Positions 16,097 through 25,856 of a stretch of 64,000 bases of DNA are shown here, piece after piece. Below the pieces are notes generated by a model that made no database searches, had not been told where the DNA came from, and saw nothing but the letters and a program-made list of their open reading frames with translations. A program made the position numbers and the translations under genes. Within the stretch, counting starts at the first letter, position 1. Each line of letters starts with the position of its first letter. Source of the stretch: Pseudonocardia lacus (GTDB lineage Bacteria; Actinomycetota; Actinomycetes; Mycobacteriales; Pseudonocardiaceae). The stretch is taken from the NCBI RefSeq assembly GCF_018531445.1, contig NZ_JAHDTH010000012.1:1-64000 (forward strand). The letters run 5' to 3'.

Positions 16097-16151
16097 GTTC
16101 AGGAAAGCCACGATGCTGCCCGCTGAGGGCAGCATCGTGGCTTTCCTGAAC
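16097..16151. terminator. Perfect 25-bp-arm hairpin
   Basis: GTTCAGGAAAGCCACGATGC... (16097-16121) pairs perfectly with 16127-16151 across a five-base loop (GCTGA). It starts 13 bases after the stop of the carotenoid oxygenase gene (same strand) and upstream of the reductase-like gene, so it can serve as a terminator, although no T tract follows. A perfect 25-bp stem is longer than a usual terminator and may instead be a mobile palindromic element. Confidence 0.65.
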
Positions 16152-16164
16152 CGGGGCTGGCGGG

Positions 16165-17514
16165 TCAGGCGTCGGGGATCCAGGAGCCGTGGAAGCCCGC
16201 CGGGACCCCGCGCGGCAGGATCACCGCTGCGACCGGCGCGGCGGCGACGTCCGTCGCGTCGAGCACCAGCAGCTGCGACGCGCTGCCGTCGCGGCGGGTG
16301 GTGATGCCGACCAGCCAGCCGTCGTCCTCCGCGGTGCCGCCTTCGGCGGGCACGAACACGGCCTCGCCGGTGACCGTGTCCGGGCCGAGCTCGTGGGCGG
16401 TCGCGGCGCCGGTGTCGCGGTCGTACTTGACCAGCGCGGCGCCGTCGCCGCGCTCGGAGACCGTGTACAGGTAGCGCGACGGCAACCCGGTGCGGCGGTC
16501 GTCGAGGGTGGGGAACTCGGCCGGGCGGTCGTCGAGCGCGGTCTCGGTGACCGTCGCGGCGACCGGGTCGATGGTCCAGCGGTGCAGCGTGGCCCGCCCC
16601 GTGGACGCGGCGTCGGCGGCCGCCCCGGCCGGGCCGCCGCCGATCGAGCCCCACAGCCGGTCGATGCCCGCGGAGCCGTAGCGGCAGGCGTCGAGCACGA
16701 TGCGGCCGTCGTCGTCGGTGTGCGCGCCGCCGACGTGGAAGACGTAGCAGGGGTCGACCTCGATCCAGGTGACCTCGCCCGGGCGCTCCAGCGGCATCAC
16801 CCCGATCCGCGCCGGGTAGTCGGCGTCCCAGCCGAACGGCAGGCTGCGCTTCCCGACGTCGTCGAGCCGGAAGACCATCGGCAGGTCGAGGAAGAGCGCG
16901 TGCCGGTCGGTGACGGCGAAGTCGTGCATCATCGACGGGCCCGCGCCGGGCACCTCGACACTGCACTCGAGTTCGTTCGTCGCGGACAGCCGGTGGTAGA
17001 CCAGGTGCGGGGCCATCGGGCTGTAGGCGAAGAAGTGCAGCTCACCGGTCCGCGGGTCCTGCTTCGGGTGCGCGGTCATCGCCGTGGTGAGCCGGCCGCC
17101 GAAGTCGCACGGGCCGACGGTGTCCAGCTCCGGCGTCACCTCGTACGGGAAGCCGCTCTCGACCAGCGCGAGCAGCGCGCCGCCGTGCTCGATGACGTGG
17201 GTGTTGGCGGTGACGGCGGTGCGGTCGAGGCCGTCGGGCCCCATGAACGGGCGCCCGGCCAGCGCGCCGGTGCGGACCCAGCGGTTGCGGTACCACTCCG
17301 CGCGCCCCTCGCACAGTCGCACACCGTGGATCATCCCGTGCCCGGCGAACCAGTGCCCCGGGTCCTGGCCGGGCAGCGGGTTGGGGCCGTTGCGCAGGTA
17401 GCGGCCGGTCAGCTCGGGCGGCAACGAGCCCTCGACCGGCAGGTCGACGGCGCTGATCTCGTCGGGGACGGGGGCGAGGTGGCCGGTGAGGTACGCGGGC
17501 GCGGTCGTCGTCAT
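16165..17514 (-). CDS. Carotenoid/lignostilbene oxygenase family protein
   Basis: The 449-residue protein is a retinal-pigment-epithelium-65 type seven-bladed propeller. It contains GRYLRNGPNPL, WFAGHGMIHGV, MTAHPKQDP, MMHDFAVTDRHALF, FHVGGAHTD and a C-terminal VPAGFHGSWIP. The His residues in these four last motifs (TAHPK, MHDF, FHVGG, GFHG) are the expected iron(II) ligands. The enzyme cleaves a C=C bond of an apocarotenoid or stilbene with O2; the substrate is unknown. It diverges from a PadR regulator with a strong shared operator, suggesting induction by a phenolic or carotenoid-derived signal. Confidence 0.92.
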   Translation of the reverse strand: MTTTAPAYLTGHLAPVPDEISAVDLPVEGSLPPELTGRYLRNGPNPLPGQDPGHWFAGHGMIHGVRLCEGRAEWYRNRWVRTGALAGRPFMGPDGLDRTAVTANTHVIEHGGALLALVESGFPYEVTPELDTVGPCDFGGRLTTAMTAHPKQDPRTGELHFFAYSPMAPHLVYHRLSATNELECSVEVPGAGPSMMHDFAVTDRHALFLDLPMVFRLDDVGKRSLPFGWDADYPARIGVMPLERPGEVTWIEVDPCYVFHVGGAHTDDDGRIVLDACRYGSAGIDRLWGSIGGGPAGAAADAASTGRATLHRWTIDPVAATVTETALDDRPAEFPTLDDRRTGLPSRYLYTVSERGDGAALVKYDRDTGAATAHELGPDTVTGEAVFVPAEGGTAEDDGWLVGITTRRDGSASQLLVLDATDVAAAPVAAVILPRGVPAGFHGSWIPDA

Positions 17515-17537
17515 GCGTCGAGCGTGGACCTGTTGCT

Positions 17538-17565
17538 TTCGACATGTCAATACTGACATGTCGAA
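17538..17565. promoter_or_regulatory. 28-bp perfect palindromic operator (PadR)
   Basis: TTCGACATGTCA (17538-17549) and TGACATGTCGAA (17554-17565) are perfect inverted 12-bp arms around a 4-bp spacer, ATAC. It contains two ACATGT cores, and ATGT/ACAT dyads are common in PadR operators. It sits midway between the divergent carotenoid oxygenase and padR starts and so can control both. Confidence 0.8.
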
Positions 17566-17586
17566 GGCGGACGGTAGGGTTCGTCC

Positions 17587-18153
17587 GTGTCCCTGTCGCA
17601 CGCCCTGCTCGGCCTGCTCGCCGCGTCCCCCGCCACCGGCTACGACCTGGCCCGCGAGTTCGAGCGCGACTTCGGCCGCTACGCCTGGCAGGCCGGCCAC
17701 GCCAGCATCTACCCGGAGCTGGGCAAGTTGGCCGCGCGCGAGCTGGTCCAGGTGGTCGACGAGGGCCCCCGCGGCAGCAAGACCTACGACATCACCCCGG
17801 CCGGCCGCGAGGAACTGCGGCAATGGCTGCTGCGACCACCCGGCAGCGGGGTCGTGCGCAACTCCCACGTGCTGCGGATGTTCCTCATCCCCGTCCTCGA
17901 CGAGGACGACCAGCGCGCCATGCTCGCCGCGATCGAGGAGCAGGCGACGGCCGCCGCGGCCGAACTGCGCGTCGTCCTGAGCACGATCCCGCCGTCGGAC
18001 GGCAGCCCCCGGTCCGAGCTGGGGAGGTTGGCCGCCGAGTTCGGGTTGGCGCAGTACGAGGCGACGCGGGCGTGGGCGCGGCGGACGCTGGACGGGCTGG
18101 GCGGGTCGGCTACGCGGACGCCGGCGCGAGGACCGCGCGCGTCGGTTCGCTGA
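17587..18153 (+). CDS. PadR-family transcriptional regulator
   Basis: The 188-residue protein has an N-terminal winged helix (MSLSHALLGLLAASPATGYD; HASIYPELGKLAARELV; RGSKTYDITPAGREEL) and a C-terminal Vir-like helical domain (about 95-170), the layout of PadR-s1 or longer PadR proteins. PadR proteins usually repress genes for phenolic acid or drug response. It is read divergently from the carotenoid oxygenase across a strong dyad operator and should repress it and itself. GTG 17587 is the first codon of the recognisable domain. Confidence 0.92.
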   Translation: MSLSHALLGLLAASPATGYDLAREFERDFGRYAWQAGHASIYPELGKLAARELVQVVDEGPRGSKTYDITPAGREELRQWLLRPPGSGVVRNSHVLRMFLIPVLDEDDQRAMLAAIEEQATAAAAELRVVLSTIPPSDGSPRSELGRLAAEFGLAQYEATRAWARRTLDGLGGSATRTPARGPRASVR

Positions 18154-18252
18154 TCCGTCGAGGATCGCCTTGTCGACACGGTCGAGGCGGTCGGGAGTGG
18201 TGCCGGTAGTCGTGGTGGATGCCGGGCGGGCGAGCCCCCGTAGGGTGCGGGC

Positions 18253-19041
18253 GTGGCAGTCGTGCAACCCCCCGCCCCGCACCCGTCGGGAGCCCGCCCG
18301 CCGGCCATCCCCCGCGAACTGGTGCCCAACCACGTCGCCCTGGTGATGGACGGCAACGGCCGCTGGGCCAACGCCCGCGGCCTGCCCCGCATCGAGGGCC
18401 ACCGCCGCGGCGAGGCCTCGCTGATGGACGTGGCCCGCGGCTGCATCGACATCGGCGTGCGCTGGTTGTCGGCCTACGCGTTCTCCACCGAGAACTGGAA
18501 GCGCAGCCCCGACGAGGTCCGCTTCCTGATGGGCTTCAACCGCGACGTCATCCGCCGCCGCGTCGACGAGATGCACTCCATGGGGGTGCGGGTGCGCTGG
18601 GCCGGGCGCCGGCCGCGGCTGTGGCGCAGCGTCATCCGGGAGCTGGAGATCGCCGAGGAGAAGACCCGCGACAACGACGTGCTGACGCTCACCATGTGCG
18701 TCAACTACGGCGGCCGCGCCGAGATCGCCGACGCCGTCCGCCAGATCGCCCAGCAGGTCGCCGACGGCAAGCTGAAGCCCGGCAAGATCGACGAGCGGAC
18801 GATCGCCCGCCACCTCGACGAGCCCGACATGCCCGACGTCGACCTGTTCGTGCGCAGCTCCGGCGAGCAGCGCACCTCGAACTTCCTGCTCTGGCAGTCG
18901 GCGTACGCGGAGATGGTCTTCCTCGACACCCTGTTCCCGGACTTCGACCGCCGCCACATCTGGCAGGCCATCGAGATCTACGCCCGCCGCGACCGCCGCT
19001 TCGGCGGCGCCCTGGACACCCCCACGGCGGTGACGTCGTGA
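18253..19041 (+). CDS. uppS: Isoprenyl (decaprenyl) diphosphate synthase, cis-type
   Basis: The 262-residue protein shows the cis-prenyltransferase motifs: [13 protein letters not shown] with catalytic Asp33, [16 protein letters not shown] and the C-terminal [19 protein letters not shown]. It adds isopentenyl units to make the C50/C55 carrier lipid for cell-wall polymers; in M. tuberculosis the ortholog (Rv2361c) makes decaprenyl diphosphate. It overlaps the next gene by 4 bases. Location between recO and the zur-smtB pair matches the mycobacterial order. Confidence 0.96.
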   Translation: MAVVQPPAPHPSGARPPAIPRELVPNHVALVMDGNGRWANARGLPRIEGHRRGEASLMDVARGCIDIGVRWLSAYAFSTENWKRSPDEVRFLMGFNRDVIRRRVDEMHSMGVRVRWAGRRPRLWRSVIRELEIAEEKTRDNDVLTLTMCVNYGGRAEIADAVRQIAQQVADGKLKPGKIDERTIARHLDEPDMPDVDLFVRSSGEQRTSNFLLWQSAYAEMVFLDTLFPDFDRRHIWQAIEIYARRDRRFGGALDTPTAVTS

Positions 19042-19439
19042 GCGGGGCGATCACCGACATGCTCGGCATCGCCCGCGCGGCGCTGGAGCGGTTCCACGAC
19101 GTCGAGGTCGACGACGACGGCGCGGTCACGTTCGCCCACGGCGGCGTGGTGTGCGCGGTGCAGGGCCTGGAGCTGGAGGAGGGCCTGCCGGTCCTCAACA
19201 TCACCTGCGTCGTCGCTTGGGACCTCCCCTTCGACGACGACGTGCCGACCCGGGTCGCGCTCGGTGCCGGGGAGGCGCTGTTCGGGACGCCCCGGGTGAT
19301 CCGGGGGCAGAAGGGCTGGGACGTGACCCTGCGCTACGCGTTCCCGGCGGCGGGCCTGGACGAGAAGGCGATGGGGACACTGCTGATGCTGGTCGTGGGC
19401 AACGCGTCGGCGCTACGGGCAGCACTGATCGAGAGCTGA
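19038..19439 (+). CDS. YbjN/TY-chaperone-like small protein
   Basis: The 133-residue acidic protein has a helix at the start ([16 protein letters not shown]), a five-strand core ([15 protein letters not shown] to VTLRYAFP) and a closing helix. This pattern resembles the YbjN/type III secretion chaperone-like superfamily, which is widespread and poorly characterised in actinobacteria. It begins at GTG 19038, overlapping the uppS stop, so it is translated with uppS. Family assignment is from secondary-structure pattern, not a clear motif. Confidence 0.6.
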   Translation: MSGAITDMLGIARAALERFHDVEVDDDGAVTFAHGGVVCAVQGLELEEGLPVLNITCVVAWDLPFDDDVPTRVALGAGEALFGTPRVIRGQKGWDVTLRYAFPAAGLDEKAMGTLLMLVVGNASALRAALIES

Positions 19440-19465
19440 CCCCTTACCCCCCGGGCTAGGGTCGT

Positions 19466-19533
19466 CCTCGCAGGGTTTGCCTACCCGTCGCAGGGTCCGG
19501 GGCCTCTGCGCCGAGTAGGCAGACCCTGCGACG
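19466..19533. repeat. 68-bp imperfect palindrome, family B copy 2
   Basis: The left arm CCTCGCAGGGTTTGCCTAC pairs with the right arm ending GTAGGCAGACCCTGCGACG; an inner stem (GTCGCAG / CTGCGCC) closes it. It is the same length as the copy at 3931-3998 and about four-fifths identical. It lies between convergent genes (the YbjN-like gene and the 202-residue unknown), where a bidirectional terminator would be useful. Confidence 0.75.
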
Positions 19534-19579
19534 TGGCGGAACCGGGGGGCGAGCCGGGGCGGGGCGGGGTGACCGGGAG

Positions 19580-20188
19580 TTAGGCGGTCGGGGAGAGGTG
19601 CATCAGGGGTAGCCGGCCCAGCGCTGCCGCGGACATCTCCCCGGCGGCCGCGCTCACCCGCTGCTGGCTCTCCTGCATCCGCGCGTCCAGCAGCCCGCTG
19701 AGCGCGTAGGCGATCCGCCCCAGCAGTCGGACGGTGGCGTCGTCCACCGACGGGCGGGGGGTGGAGACGATCGCGACGCCGGTGGGGTGGCCGTCGTTGG
19801 ACTGCGCCGCGCCGATCGTGAAGGCCTCGCGGGGGTTCACGTGCCGCGACGCGTAGTGGTCGCGCAGCTTGCGCATCATCTCGTGGAAGGCGGTGGGGTC
19901 GGCGTCGAGTTCGAGGCGGCCCAGGTCGGCCTCGGTGAGGACGGCGGTGCGGGCGGAGAAGCAGCGAGCGTAGCCGAGCAGGGCGCCGGTCCACAGGGCC
20001 TCGACGAGCACCGGGTCGGGGTTGGGGGAGGCGAGGGTGGCGACGAGGTGCTCGCAGCAGCGCAGCACGTACTGCAGCTCCTCGAACACGGCGGCCAGGC
20101 CGGCCAGCTCCACGGCCTCGGCCCCGTCCAGTCGCCGCACCGTGTTGGGGGTGTCCACCTGCGGGGCCGCCGCGCCGTTGCCGTCCAC
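19580..20188 (-). CDS. Conserved-looking hypothetical protein, helical
   Basis: Not recognised. The 202-residue product is soluble and mainly helical (EAVELAGLAAVFEELQYVLRC, then LVEALWTGALLGYARCFSAR), with a central segment NPREAFTIGAAQSNDGHPTG and a helical C terminus. No signal peptide or transmembrane segment is seen. The GTG start at 20188 lies 11 bases from the zur stop, both on the reverse strand, so it may be the last gene of the smtB-zur operon. It could be a metal-stress protein on that ground, but the sequence itself offers no metal motif. Confidence 0.6.
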   Translation of the reverse strand: MDGNGAAAPQVDTPNTVRRLDGAEAVELAGLAAVFEELQYVLRCCEHLVATLASPNPDPVLVEALWTGALLGYARCFSARTAVLTEADLGRLELDADPTAFHEMMRKLRDHYASRHVNPREAFTIGAAQSNDGHPTGVAIVSTPRPSVDDATVRLLGRIAYALSGLLDARMQESQQRVSAAAGEMSAAALGRLPLMHLSPTA

Positions 20189-20198
20189 CGCGGCGACG

Positions 20199-20633
20199 CT
20201 AGCCGCCCGCGGCCCTCGCGGATGTGTCGTTCTGAGACGCGGCGCGGCAGTCCCGGCACAGGCCGAAGATCTCCACGGTGTGGCTGAGGTCGGAGAAGCC
20301 GTGGGCCTCGGCGACCTTCTGCGCCCACGTCTCGACGGCGGGGCCCTCGATCTCCACCGCGGTGCCGCAGCGGCGGCAGACCAGGTGGTGGTGGTGGTCG
20401 GCGGTGGCGCAGCGGCGGTAGACCGACTCGCCGGAGTCGGTGCGCAGGACGTCGACCTCGCCGGCGTCGGCCAGGCCCTGCAGGGTGCGGTAGACGGTGG
20501 TCAGGCCGATGCCCTCGCCGCCGCGGCGCAGCTGCTCGTGGATCTCCTGGGCGGAGCGGAAGTCGTCGGTGCGGTCGAGGAGGGCGGACACCGCGGCGCG
20601 CTGGCGGGTGGCCCGGGGTGGGGGTGCGGTCAC
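20199..20633 (-). CDS. zur: Fur-family zinc uptake regulator Zur
   Basis: The 144-residue protein has a Fur winged helix (ATRQRAAVSALLDRTDDFRSA to GLTTVYRTLQGLADAGEVD) and the dimerisation domain with the metal-site HHHHLVCRRCG (two Cys of the structural Zn site) and a second CxxC near the end (LCRDC). These features mark it as Fur/Zur. It starts at GTG 20633 inside the smtB stop, as in mycobacterial smtB-zur (Rv2358-Rv2359). When zinc is sufficient it should repress Zn uptake genes. Confidence 0.9.
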   Translation of the reverse strand: MTAPPPRATRQRAAVSALLDRTDDFRSAQEIHEQLRRGGEGIGLTTVYRTLQGLADAGEVDVLRTDSGESVYRRCATADHHHHLVCRRCGTAVEIEGPAVETWAQKVAEAHGFSDLSHTVEIFGLCRDCRAASQNDTSARAAGG

Positions 20634-21034
20634 CGGTTCTCCTCGGCGTGCGCGACGGCGTCGACGACGATGTGGGCGAGGTGGTCGTCGACGAGGGAGT
20701 AGACGACCTCGCGGCCGTGGCGGGTGCCCTCGACGACACCCGCGGTCTTGAGCACCCGCAGGTGCTGGCTGATCAGTGGCTGGGTGACGCCCAGCGCGTC
20801 GACCAGGTCGTGCACGCAGAGGCTGGACTCGCGCAGCTGCAGCACGATCGCGATGCGCACCGGGGCGGCCAGCGCGCGCAGCAGGTCGCCCGCGGCGGTC
20901 AGCGCGGCCGGCGAGCGGACGGGGTTGGGCGCGGCGGGACGGGCCGGGTCGTGCGCCGGGTCGGTCGCCGTGGCGCGCCCGGCGGCACCCGCGTCCTGCT
21001 CGGGCACGGCGCCGGCTCCTGCGACGATCGACAT
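20630..21034 (-). CDS. smtB: ArsR/SmtB-family zinc-sensing repressor
   Basis: The 134-residue protein is an ArsR/SmtB winged helix (LLRALAAPVRIAIVLQL; VTQPLISQHLRVLKTAGVV). The C-terminal helix reads DDHLAHIVVDAVAHAEE, which has exactly the alpha-5 zinc-site spacing D-x-H-x10-H-xx-E. Zinc should therefore release it from DNA. In mycobacteria SmtB represses zur, its operon partner. ATG 21034 gives a usual-length N-terminal tail; a longer frame to 21439 is a shadow of the forward gene. Confidence 0.92.
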   Translation of the reverse strand: MSIVAGAGAVPEQDAGAAGRATATDPAHDPARPAAPNPVRSPAALTAAGDLLRALAAPVRIAIVLQLRESSLCVHDLVDALGVTQPLISQHLRVLKTAGVVEGTRHGREVVYSLVDDHLAHIVVDAVAHAEENR

Positions 21035-21130
21035 CGGTCTCCCCGCCCGGGTGCGGCGGCCACGCTCCCGGGTGTCCCGCCTCATCGGGGCCGCGCTCCC
21101 ATCGTATGCGGGCGGTGGGAGGCTGGGTCG

Positions 21131-21460
21131 GTGCTGCTGGTCTGCCGGTTCGACGCGCCCCATACCGAGGCTGACGACCTGCGCGCCCGCGCCCGCACCG
21201 CGCTGGAGCTGCTGACCGCGCAGCCCGGCTGCCGGGGCGGCGAGCTGGGCCGGGCCGTCGACGAGCCGGACGCCTGGGTGCTGGTGGTGCGGTTCGACTC
21301 GGTCGACGCCTACCGGCGCGCGCTGAGCCCGTTCCCGGTGCGCGAGCACGTGGTGCCGCTGCTGGCGCAGGCCCGCACCGACTCGCCGGCCGCGTTCGAG
21401 ACGCTCGTCGACGCGGTGGGCGGCACGGCGCAGGAGCACACCAGCCTCCTCGCCGAGTAG
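21131..21460 (+). CDS. Antibiotic-biosynthesis-monooxygenase (ABM) domain protein
   Basis: The 109-residue protein has a ferredoxin-like alpha+beta pattern: initial strand LLVCRFDAP, helix [35 protein letters not shown] strands, and [18 protein letters not shown]. This matches dimeric ABM proteins, which include heme-degrading and quinone-forming monooxygenases or simple ligand-binding proteins. No catalytic residues can be assigned with confidence. It diverges from smtB and is followed after 101 bases by glyS. Confidence 0.65.
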   Translation: MLLVCRFDAPHTEADDLRARARTALELLTAQPGCRGGELGRAVDEPDAWVLVVRFDSVDAYRRALSPFPVREHVVPLLAQARTDSPAAFETLVDAVGGTAQEHTSLLAE

Positions 21461-21561
21461 CGGGACCCGACCCCGCGACCAGGGATAAACCCTGCGGCGA
21501 CCGGGGTAGGGCGCTCGGTAACATGGACGCCTTCATCTCCCGGCTGTTCAGGAGTCCGTCC

Positions 21562-22959
<1,398 letters not shown>

Positions 22960-22971
22960 CGTCCCTGACAT

Positions 22972-22994
22972 CCGTCACGGGCAGGTCGTGACGG
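22972..22994. terminator. Hairpin after glyS
   Basis: CCGTCACG (22972-22979) and CGTGACGG (22987-22994) pair perfectly across a seven-base loop, 12 bases after the glyS stop. There is no T tract, as is common in this phylum, so intrinsic termination is a position-based inference. Confidence 0.5.
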
Positions 22995-23037
22995 GCGATC
23001 CGGGGGGTGGGGCCGGTCCGCGGCCAGAGTTCGGGGC

Positions 23038-23961
23038 ATGGATGAACCCCACCCCACACCCGCCGCCGCGGCCGGAGCCGCGGTCGCGCTGACCGGTCTG
23101 CGCCGAAGCTACGGCGAGATCCGCGCGGTCGACGGCGTCGACCTGACGATCGCGCCCGGCGAGGTCGTCGCCCTGCTCGGCCCGAACGGCGCCGGCAAGT
23201 CCACCACCGTCGACCTGCTGCTCGGGCTCAGCCGGCCGGACGCCGGCGGCGTCCGGCTGTTCGGGCGCACCCCGCGCGAGGCCGTGCAGGAGGGCCTGGT
23301 CGGGGCGATGCTGCAGTCCGGCGGGTTCCCCGAGGAGCTGACCGCGGGCGAGGCCGTGCGGCTGGTGGCGGCGCTGCAGCGGCGGGCGATGCCGCCGGCC
23401 GAGGCGCTGCGCCGGGCCGGGGTGGCCGACATCGCCGGGCAGCGGCTGGGGCGGATGTCGGGCGGGCAGCGCCAGCGGGTGCGGTTCGCCGCGGCCCTGG
23501 TCACCGACCCCGACCTGCTGGTCCTGGACGAGCCGACCGTCGCGATGGACGTGCGGGCCCGCCGCGAGTTCTGGGCGGCCATGCGCGACTACGCCGGCGG
23601 CGGTCGCACGGTCCTGTTCGCCACCCATTACCTCGCCGAGGCCGAGGAGTTCGCCGACCGGGTCGTGCTGATGCGGGCCGGGCGGATCGTCGCCGACGGC
23701 TCCGTCGCCGCGGTGCGGTCGCTGGCGGCCGGCCGGGTGGTGGCGCTGAGCCTGCCCGGGGCCGACCCGTGGGCGCTGGGCGCGTTGCCGGGGGTCGCGG
23801 ACGTGCGCGTCGACGGCGACCGGGTCCGGCTGACCTGCACCGACTCCGACGCGGCGCTGCGCGCCCTGCTGCACGTCCACCCCACCGCCCACGACATCGA
23901 GGTCACCGCGCACGGGCTCGAGGACGCCTTCGTCGCGCTCACCGCGTCCGAGGAGGACTGA
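23038..23961 (+). CDS. ABC-2 exporter ATP-binding protein
   Basis: The 307-residue ATPase has Walker A LLGPNGAGKSTT, Q loop AMLQSGGF, signature MSGGQRQRV, Walker B LLVLDEPTVAMD and H loop FATHYLAEAEEF. It is the first gene of a four-gene unit ATPase-permease-histidine kinase-response regulator, a common layout for DesK/DesR-type or LiaRS-like envelope-stress exporters. The permease starts three bases after this stop. Confidence 0.92.
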   Translation: MDEPHPTPAAAAGAAVALTGLRRSYGEIRAVDGVDLTIAPGEVVALLGPNGAGKSTTVDLLLGLSRPDAGGVRLFGRTPREAVQEGLVGAMLQSGGFPEELTAGEAVRLVAALQRRAMPPAEALRRAGVADIAGQRLGRMSGGQRQRVRFAAALVTDPDLLVLDEPTVAMDVRARREFWAAMRDYAGGGRTVLFATHYLAEAEEFADRVVLMRAGRIVADGSVAAVRSLAAGRVVALSLPGADPWALGALPGVADVRVDGDRVRLTCTDSDAALRALLHVHPTAHDIEVTAHGLEDAFVALTASEED

Positions 23962-23964
23962 CAC

Positions 23965-24684
23965 ATGCCCACGATGCTGCTGATCGAGGCCCGCCGGCTG
24001 CTGCGCTCGCCGCAGTTCCTGGTGTTCACGATCGGGTTCCCGGTCGCCTTCTTCCTGATCTTCGTCGGGATCTACGCGCCCAGCCAGGAGGACGGGAGCC
24101 TGGTCGCGCTGATGCTGAGCATGGCCGCCTTCGGCGCGATCACCGCCTCGGTCAGCACCGGTGGGCTGGTGGCCACCGAACGGTCGCTGGGATGGAACCG
24201 CCAGTTGCGGCTCACCCCGCTGCCGGCCTGGGGGTACCTCGCGGTCAAGGCGGCGGTCGCGATGCTGGTGGCGCTGCCCGCGCTGGCGCTGGTGCTCGTC
24301 GTCGGCGCGGTCATGGGGGTCGACCTGCCCGTGCTGACCTGGTTGCAGGTCCTGGCCGTGGGCTGGGCGGGGGTGCTGCCGTTCGCCGCGATCGGGCTGC
24401 TCGTCGGCACGCTGGCCACGCAGGAGTCGGCGCAGGGCGCGACGATGGTGACCATGCTGCTGTTCAGCCTGCTGGGCGGCATCTTCATCCCGGTCGCGAT
24501 CCTGCCGCCGGTCATGGTGACGGTCGCGCAGGCGTTGCCCAGCTACTGGCTGGCCGACCTCGCCTCGCGGCCCGCGGTCGGCGGCGGGGTGCCGTGGGAG
24601 GGGGTCGCGGTGCTCGCGGCCTGGTTCGCGGTCGCCGGCGCGCTGGCGGTGTGGCGCTACCGCCGCGACGCGGTCCGCGCCTGA
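23965..24684 (+). CDS. ABC-2 type permease
   Basis: The 239-residue membrane protein has six hydrophobic segments (about 17-36, 46-66, 93-118, 125-150, 158-182 and 208-230). A conserved ATERSLGWNRQLRLTPLP cytosolic loop is typical of ABC-2 exporters of the YadH/NodJ-like class. Its start follows the ATPase stop by three bases. The pair exports an unknown substrate; the following two-component genes probably sense that substrate or membrane state. Confidence 0.9.
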   Translation: MPTMLLIEARRLLRSPQFLVFTIGFPVAFFLIFVGIYAPSQEDGSLVALMLSMAAFGAITASVSTGGLVATERSLGWNRQLRLTPLPAWGYLAVKAAVAMLVALPALALVLVVGAVMGVDLPVLTWLQVLAVGWAGVLPFAAIGLLVGTLATQESAQGATMVTMLLFSLLGGIFIPVAILPPVMVTVAQALPSYWLADLASRPAVGGGVPWEGVAVLAAWFAVAGALAVWRYRRDAVRA

Positions 24685-24707
24685 ACCCGGGGATTACGGT
24701 GGGCGAC

Positions 24708-25856
24708 GTGGCGAGGGGCGGAGCGGGGCCGGTGCGGGACCTCGCCGAGATGACCGTCGGCCAGTGGTACGCGTGGTCGAGCGGCTGGGTGCTGCTGCTG
24801 GTCCCGCAGCTGTGGACGGCGCTCACCCTGGACCGGCCGGTGGGGCTGCGCGTGCTGCTCGTGCTGTCCCTGCTCGGCTACGGCGCCTGCTACGTGCACG
24901 GCCTCTACCTCGCGGTGAAGCGCCGCAGCGCGTGGTTCTCGGTCGCGCTGATCGCGACCATGGCCGTGCTGTGGGCGGTCGGCTTCGTCGGGATGGGCGG
25001 CGCCGACGGCAGCCGCCTCTACACTGTCGCCTTCGTCGTCGTGTCGGTGGGGATGCTGACCGGGCCGCCGTACGGCGCGCCGGTCACGCTGCTCACGGCC
25101 CTCGCCGCGCTCGGCTTCGCCTGGGCGGCCGGCAAGCAGGTCGGCTGGGACGAGGTGTTCGCCGCCGGCGCCCTCGGCCTGGGGATCATGGCGGTGTTCG
25201 CGCTGGTGCGGGGCAACAGCGAGCTGCGCGAGGCGCGGGAGGAGCTGGCCACGATGGCGGTGACCGCCGAGCGCGAGCGCATGGCCCGCGACCTGCACGA
25301 CGTGCTCGGCCACAGCCTCACCACGATCACCGTCAAGGCCGGGCTGGCCCGGCGGCTGCTGGAGCGCGACGAGCCCGCCCGCGCCGCCGCCGAGGTCGCC
25401 GACGTGGAGCGGCTGGGCCGCCAGGCGCTGGCCGACGTGCGCGCCACCGTGTCGGCCAACCGGGTCACCTCGCTTGCCGCCGAGCTGGCCGGGGCCCGCG
25501 AGGCGCTGCGCGCCGCGGAGATCACCGCCGACCTGCCCAGCGCCGTCGACGACGTGCCGACCGAGCGGCAGCAGCCGTTCGCGTACGTCGTGCGGGAAGG
25601 AGTGACCAACGTGATCCGCCACAGCGGCGCCGGCACCTGCACGATCCGGCTCGCCCCCGACTCCGTCGAGGTCGTCGACGACGGCGTGGGCGGCCCCACC
25701 GGGGCGCCCCCGGGCAACGGGATCAGCGGGCTGCGCGAGCGCCTCGCCGCCGTCGGCGGCACGGTGCAGTGCGGGCCGCTGCCCGACGGCGGCTTCCGGC
25801 TGCGCGCCGAGTGCGTCCCGGCCCCGCGCCGCGTGCGCCGTCCGGAGCCGGCATGA
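24708..25856 (+). CDS. Sensor histidine kinase, DesK/NarL class
   Basis: The 382-residue protein has five or six hydrophobic segments up to residue 168, a short coiled region (EVLREARE-like), then HisKA_3 RMARDLHDVLGHSLTTI with His197 and a C-terminal HATPase with VREGVTNVIRHSGAG (N box) and GNGISGLRERL (G box). The membrane module without an extracytoplasmic domain resembles Bacillus DesK, a membrane-thickness sensor. GTG 24708 is used; GTG 24699 in the same frame is equally possible. It overlaps the response regulator gene by 4 bases. Confidence 0.9.
   Translation: MARGGAGPVRDLAEMTVGQWYAWSSGWVLLLVPQLWTALTLDRPVGLRVLLVLSLLGYGACYVHGLYLAVKRRSAWFSVALIATMAVLWAVGFVGMGGADGSRLYTVAFVVVSVGMLTGPPYGAPVTLLTALAALGFAWAAGKQVGWDEVFAAGALGLGIMAVFALVRGNSELREAREELATMAVTAERERMARDLHDVLGHSLTTITVKAGLARRLLERDEPARAAAEVADVERLGRQALADVRATVSANRVTSLAAELAGAREALRAAEITADLPSAVDDVPTERQQPFAYVVREGVTNVIRHSGAGTCTIRLAPDSVEVVDDGVGGPTGAPPGNGISGLRERLAAVGGTVQCGPLPDGGFRLRAECVPAPRRVRRPEPA

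Noticed and set aside
21461-21561. T-box or other riboswitch before glyS
   Set aside because: The 101-base leader has no T-box sequence, no specifier-loop layout and no antiterminator that could be recognised.
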